A stretch of DNA of 64,000 bases, from NCBI RefSeq assembly GCF_014200435.1, contig NZ_JACHBR010000001.1, positions 6,266,001-6,330,000 on the forward strand, given 5' to 3'. The notes beneath the pieces were generated by a model. It saw only the letters and a list, made by a program, of their open reading frames with translations, had not been told where the DNA came from and did not search any database. Source of the stretch: Sphaerisporangium krabiense. GTDB lineage: Bacteria > Actinomycetota > Actinomycetes > Streptosporangiales > Streptosporangiaceae. Shown here in pieces: positions 60,505 to 64,000 of the stretch. The number at the start of each line of letters is the position of its first letter. The stretch's first letter is position 1. A program made the position numbers and the translations under genes.

Positions 60505-61140
60505 TCAGCCGCCCTCGGCGGCCTGGAGGCGGCGCATGCGGTTCACCTCGGCCGTCTGCGACACCGAGATGTCCTCGGCCATCTCCTGGACCTGGACATG
60601 CGAGCCCTTCGCCAGCACGTCCGAGACCATCGTGAGCGCGCCCATGTGGTGGGCGATCATCAGCCGCAGGTAGAGGCGGTCGAAGTCCGCGCCGCTCGCG
60701 GCCCGCAGCTCGGCGAGCTGCTCGGGGGTGGCCATGCCCGGCATGCCCGGGTGCGCGGTCCGGGCGTCGGGGACGCTCTGGCCCTGATCGAGCAGCCAGC
60801 GCGTCATGGCCCTGATCTCCGGCCCCTGGGTGGCGGTGATCCGGGCGGCCAGGCGTTTGACCTGGTCGGACCCTGCGCGTGCGGCGGCGCCCGTGCTCAT
60901 GTCCAGGGCCTGCCGGTGGTGGATGATCATGTTCTGCATGAACAGCACGTCCGCGGCGCCCGCGGTGGGGGAGGGGACGGCGGTCAGCGCCTCGGACGGG
61001 CCGAGCGTCCGCGCGGCCTCCCCCGGCCTGCCCGGGGCGATGACGGGGGCGGTGGAGGTGGGGACGGGGGCCGGGCCGCCGCTGCAGCCCGCCACGGCGA
61101 GGGCGACGGCCGTGACGGCGATGAGGGACACGGCGCGCAC
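60505..61140 (-). CDS. DUF305 lipoprotein
   Basis: A 211-residue exported protein. A lipobox is seen in VALAVAGCSGG, so it is lipid-anchored. The DUF305 domain has two His-rich repeats, MQNMIIHHRQALDMS and LMIAHHMGALTM, with Met-rich HPGMPGM between. These often bind copper or act in metal resistance. GTG 61140 has AGGAGG at a good distance. It stands alone, divergent from the LVIVD protein at 61324. Metal binding is inferred from the His/Met pattern. Confidence 0.88.
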   Translation of the reverse strand: MRAVSLIAVTAVALAVAGCSGGPAPVPTSTAPVIAPGRPGEAARTLGPSEALTAVPSPTAGAADVLFMQNMIIHHRQALDMSTGAAARAGSDQVKRLAARITATQGPEIRAMTRWLLDQGQSVPDARTAHPGMPGMATPEQLAELRAASGADFDRLYLRLMIAHHMGALTMVSDVLAKGSHVQVQEMAEDISVSQTAEVNRMRRLQAAEGG

Positions 61141-61323
61141 CCGGCCTCCTAGAAGATCTCTTTCGTTGTGCGCGTGCACCTTAACTCGCCCCCGGCACGC
61201 GGGTAAGTCGTCAGGTCGGAAGCTCTTTCTGACAAGGTGACCTATGGCTTACCCGTCCTGTTTGGGAGAAAATTCGCCCATCTGCGATCTCCTGCGGCAT
61301 TAATTACCAAGGAGGGTCCCTGC

Positions 61324-62748
61324 GTGTTGTCGAATCCCCCCAGAGCCGGCCGCTTAGGCCGGATCCTCGCCCTGGTGGGCGGCGCCGCGGCCCTGGTGCT
61401 GTCGGCCTTGCCCGCGCAGGCGTCGGACATCCCGGGCACCGATCAGATCGTGATGAGCGCGAACGTCAAGCACGTGGCGAACATCCCCAAGCCGGCGAAC
61501 ATCGCCACCACCATCAACACCGACATCGCCTTCCAGGACGGTTACGCCTATGTAGGTAACTACGGTGGTTTCTCCATCTACGACATTCGGAATCCCAAGA
61601 AGCCGGCCGTGGTGAGTTCGGTCGTCTGTCCCGGGTCGCAGATGGACGTGTCGGTGTACGGCGACCTGCTGTTCGCCTCCGTGGACCAGTCGCGGAGCAA
61701 CGACTCCTGCGCCAGCACGCCCCAGCCGGCGACGGTCAAGGAGTCCTGGGAGGGCATCCGCATCTTCGACGTGAGCGACAAGGCGAACCCCAAGTACATC
61801 AAGTCGGTCGAGACCAACTGCGGCTCCCACACGCAGACGCTGCTCCCCGACCGGCGACGCGGGAACGTCTACCTGTACGTCTCCTCCTACCTGCCGAACG
61901 CGACCTACCCCGACTGCCTCCCGCCGCACGACAAGATCTCCATTGTCAAGATCCCGCTGCGCGACCCCGCGTCGGCGGCCGTGGTCGCCACCCCGGTGGT
62001 GTTCCCCGACGGCGGCAACGAGACCCAGCCGAACCTCCTGCTGCCGACCACCGGCTGCCACGACATCACCGTGTACCCCGAGAAGGGCATCGCGGCCGGG
62101 GCCTGCATGGGCGACGGCGTGCTGTTCGACATCAGGAACCCCGAGAACCCGAGGGTCACGGCCCGCGTGACCGACCCGAACTTCGCGTTCTGGCACTCGG
62201 CGACGTTCAACAACGAGGGCACCAAGGTCGTCTTCACCGACGAGCTCGGCGGCGGCGGCCAGGCGACCTGCAACGAGGCCGTCGGCCCCACGCACGGCGC
62301 CGACGCCATCTTCGACATCGTGCGCGGCCGGCTCGTCTTCAAGAGCTACTTCAAGATCCCGCGCTACCAGGCCGACTCGGAGAACTGCGTCGCGCACAAC
62401 GGCTCGCTCATCCCGGTGAAGGGCCGCGACATCATGGTGCAGGCGTGGTACCAGGGCGGCGCCTCGATCTGGGACTTCACCGACTCCGCGCACCCCAGGG
62501 AGATCGGGTACTTCGAGCGCGGCCCGGCGTCCGAGGGCTTCGGCGGGTTCTGGTCGGCGTACTACTACAACGGCCACATCTACGCGAGCGACTTCAACAA
62601 GGGCCTCGACGTCCTCAGGATCGACGACCGGCTCACCGACTCCGCCAAGCGGGTGAGGGTGGACCGCCTGAACGTCCAGGACCAGGGCTCCTACCGCGAA
62701 CGTGGCGGCCACCACGGCGACTGGTTCTGGGGCGACGAGGACGACTGA
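61324..62748 (+). CDS. Secreted LVIVD-repeat beta-propeller protein
   Basis: A 474-residue secreted protein. The signal helix is LGRILALVGGAAALVLSALPAQA. The rest is a propeller of LVIVD-type repeats: GYAYVGNYGGFSIYDIRNPKKPAVVSSVVC, GIRIFDVSDKANPKYIKSV, GVLFDIRNPENPRVTA, IWDFTDSAHPREIGYFERG and DVLRIDDRL. Cysteines fit an extracellular fold. The C-terminus is acidic and His/Trp-rich (HHGDWFWGDEDD). GTG 61324 follows AAGGAGG. Function of these proteins is unknown; binding to cell-surface partners is usual for propellers. Confidence 0.87.
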   Translation: MLSNPPRAGRLGRILALVGGAAALVLSALPAQASDIPGTDQIVMSANVKHVANIPKPANIATTINTDIAFQDGYAYVGNYGGFSIYDIRNPKKPAVVSSVVCPGSQMDVSVYGDLLFASVDQSRSNDSCASTPQPATVKESWEGIRIFDVSDKANPKYIKSVETNCGSHTQTLLPDRRRGNVYLYVSSYLPNATYPDCLPPHDKISIVKIPLRDPASAAVVATPVVFPDGGNETQPNLLLPTTGCHDITVYPEKGIAAGACMGDGVLFDIRNPENPRVTARVTDPNFAFWHSATFNNEGTKVVFTDELGGGGQATCNEAVGPTHGADAIFDIVRGRLVFKSYFKIPRYQADSENCVAHNGSLIPVKGRDIMVQAWYQGGASIWDFTDSAHPREIGYFERGPASEGFGGFWSAYYYNGHIYASDFNKGLDVLRIDDRLTDSAKRVRVDRLNVQDQGSYRERGGHHGDWFWGDEDD

Positions 62749-62780
62749 CGCCCCGCCGTCCCGGCGAGTGACCCACAAGG

Positions 62781-62809
62781 ACGCGGGCCTGGATGTTCCG
62801 GGCCCGCGT
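62781..62809. terminator. Bidirectional hairpin terminator
   Basis: ACGCGGGCC (62781-62789) and GGCCCGCGT (62801-62809) pair perfectly around an 11-nt loop between the LVIVD and VOC genes, which converge. Confidence 0.7.
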
Positions 62810-62835
62810 TCGGGCGTCTCCGGGCGACGTCCCGG

Positions 62836-63210
62836 TCAGACCCACAGGCAGAACGGGTGGCCGGCCGGGTCGAGGCAGACGCGCACGTCGTCCTGCGGCT
62901 GGTGCCCGGCGAGCGTCGCCCCGGCCGCCAGGGCGTGGGCCGTGGCGGCGTCCAGGTCGTCCACCTGGATCTCCAGGTGCATCATCATCTGCTGGTCGCC
63001 GGGACCCGCGGGCCAGACCGGCCTGACATATCCCTCCTCGGTCTGGAACGACAGGCTCGGCCCGCCGCCGGGCGGTCTCAGCTGCACCCAGTCCGGCTCC
63101 GACTCGGTGACCGTCCAGCCGAGGAGCCGTCGGTAGAAGCCGGCCAGCTCACGCGCGTCCGGCGCGCCGATGTTGGTCCCTGACACCGTGAGCCTCGGCT
63201 GTTCCGCCAC
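62836..63210 (-). CDS. VOC-family (glyoxalase/bleomycin-resistance fold) protein
   Basis: A 124-residue vicinal-oxygen-chelate protein: VSGTNIGAPDARELAGFYRRLLGWTV, SLSFQTEEGYVRPVWP, MMMHLEIQVDDLDAAT, VRVCLDPAGHPFCLWV. Metal positions by pattern include His in MHLE and perhaps Glu/His elsewhere. Single-domain members bind antibiotics or dioxygenate substrates as dimers. GTG 63210 follows GGGAGGCG. No strong clue to the ligand exists. Confidence 0.88.
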   Translation of the reverse strand: MAEQPRLTVSGTNIGAPDARELAGFYRRLLGWTVTESEPDWVQLRPPGGGPSLSFQTEEGYVRPVWPAGPGDQQMMMHLEIQVDDLDAATAHALAAGATLAGHQPQDDVRVCLDPAGHPFCLWV

Positions 63211-63305
63211 GTCGCCTCCCGCACCTCGAAACCCGCACCCGTACGCCCCGGACGCTACCCCCGGCGTCCCGCCGTACGCGGCCGCCGGCATGCCGCGAGG
63301 CCGGG

Positions 63306-63929
63306 TCAGGTGGTCGTCAGGCGGCGGGCCAGCCACGCCAGCGAGGTGACGAGGCGTTCCTTGGTCAGGCCGGCGGTGTGGCGCTGGAAGCGGTACAGGT
63401 CGGGGGCGAGGGGGGCCAGGGCGGTGTCGGCGGCCGCGTCGGGATCGGGGACGCCGGCCTCGGCCAGCAGCGCGCGCACGTGGGCCCGCCAGAAGCCGTA
63501 CGCTCCCGCGGCGAACCTCGCCTGTCCCACCTCGGCGCCGAGCGCCAGGTGGAGGTGGTCCTCCAGCAGGTCCGCCGACGCGGCGTAGAAGGCGGCGAGG
63601 CGGTCGGCGGGGGAGGCGCCGGGGCCGAGGGGCGGCTCGCCGCGCAGGATGTGCTCCTGCAGGCGGCGCTCGTGCTCGTCCAGCAGGGCGACGGCGATCG
63701 AGGCCGGGTCGGGGTAACGGCGGTACAGCGTCGCCCGCCCGACCCCGGCGGCGCGCGCGATGTCCTCCATCGTCACCTGCCGGGCGTCCGTCGTGGCGAA
63801 GAGCCGCTCCGCCGCGGCGAGCACCCGCGCCCGGTTGCGCGCCGCGTCGGACCGCTCCCGCGGGGCCTCGGGCGTGGAGGTGATGGTGTCGAGGGGGCTG
63901 GTGTCGCCCGCCGGGAGCCGCTCGGTCAT
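63306..63929 (-). CDS. TetR-family regulator
   Basis: A 207-residue repressor. HTH: AERLFATTDARQVTMEDIARAAGVGRATLYRRYPDPASIAVAL. The C-terminal part (about 90-207) is the ligand domain. An N-terminal leader of 25 residues is unordered. ATG 63929 is preceded by a weak GGGG. Nested palindromes at 63960-63998 lie just upstream, toward the window's right edge, where a divergent target gene probably starts. Ligand unknown. Confidence 0.88.
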   Translation of the reverse strand: MTERLPAGDTSPLDTITSTPEAPRERSDAARNRARVLAAAERLFATTDARQVTMEDIARAAGVGRATLYRRYPDPASIAVALLDEHERRLQEHILRGEPPLGPGASPADRLAAFYAASADLLEDHLHLALGAEVGQARFAAGAYGFWRAHVRALLAEAGVPDPDAAADTALAPLAPDLYRFQRHTAGLTKERLVTSLAWLARRLTTT

Positions 63930-63959
63930 GGGTCCATCGTAGGGGCCGCCCCGCTAAGT

Positions 63960-63972
63960 GGACGACTCGTCC
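63960..63972. promoter_or_regulatory. Inverted repeat upstream of the TetR gene
   Basis: GGACGA-C-TCGTCC is a perfect 13-bp repeat, 31 bp before the start codon. It overlaps the wider repeat at 63969-63998. Confidence 0.5.
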
Positions 63973-63998
63973 GGTTCTGACGTATCGTTCAACCGGAC
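63969..63998. promoter_or_regulatory. Wider inverted repeat at the right edge
   Basis: GTCCGGTT (63969-63976) and AACCGGAC (63991-63998) are perfect 8-bp arms with a 14-bp spacer. Both this and the 13-bp repeat fit TetR-type operators controlling the TetR gene and a gene beyond the window. Confidence 0.5.
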
Positions 63999-64000
63999 AC

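Overview
The window is a chromosomal stretch of a high-GC actinomycete. Evidence: very strong GC bias at third codon positions, many GTG/TTG starts with GGAGG-type ribosome sites, mycothiol-phylum hallmarks such as GpgS, FolP2 and RamB-controlled isocitrate lyase, LCP and DUF305 proteins, and many LuxR/OmpR two-component pairs. Gene content looks like a Streptosporangiales-type soil or plant-associated organism, but that rank is inference. No tRNA, rRNA, CRISPR array, insertion sequence or prophage was seen.

Layout. 1-2.7 kb: the N-terminus of glucose-6-phosphate dehydrogenase (off the left edge), a divergent ROK regulator and a DUF2470 protein. 2.7-9.5 kb: a cysteine-free ribosomal protein S4 behind two iron-box-like operators, an HTH-membrane-glycosidase-like fusion, an ABC exporter pair and an OmpR-type two-component system. 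9.5-20.5 kb: a leaderless subtilisin with a 76-residue companion, a spermidine-synthase-like membrane protein, an LCP cell-wall ligase, a membrane-anchored zinc metallopeptidase with a Pro-rich repeat tail, a LysR regulator, FolP2 and a PLP-dependent decarboxylase. 20.7-26.1 kb: a two-component system divergent from a LolA-like lipoprotein carrier and ABC transporter, with helically phased CTCAG boxes between them. 26.1-31.4 kb: a YcnI copper-binding protein, membrane proteins, a three-gene ABC-2 transporter (one permease with a broken 5' end) and a MarR regulator.

31.5-42.8 kb: an HSL-type esterase, a Ser/Thr kinase, an ABC ATPase, an APH-type kinase, a CPA2 antiporter, a GCS2-type carboxylate-amine ligase, and isocitrate lyase divergent from its regulator RamB. 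42.8-49.4 kb: a sensorless histidine kinase divergent from a stand-alone receiver, a NarL/DUF4118 two-component pair, GpgS, a TetR regulator and a methyltransferase behind a 38-bp palindrome. 49.4-57 kb: a DrrAB-type exporter, small proteins, a CBM48 protein, an SDR, a LuxR regulator, a ComB-like protein and a small-gene island with a recombinase-like protein. 57-64 kb: a nitronate monooxygenase and an FAD hydroxylase sharing a symmetric bidirectional promoter, a chitin/cellulose-active LPMO, DUF305 and LVIVD secreted proteins, a VOC protein and a TetR regulator at the right edge.

Most transcription units are one to three genes long and set divergently, each with a local regulator. The most unusual items are the iron-box/S4 arrangement, the HTH-glycosidase fusion that seems to lack both catalytic glutamates, the sensorless-kinase/receiver-only pair, the mutually exclusive hairpins after aceA, and the two-strand promoter overlapped by paired 18-bp operators at 57.85 kb.
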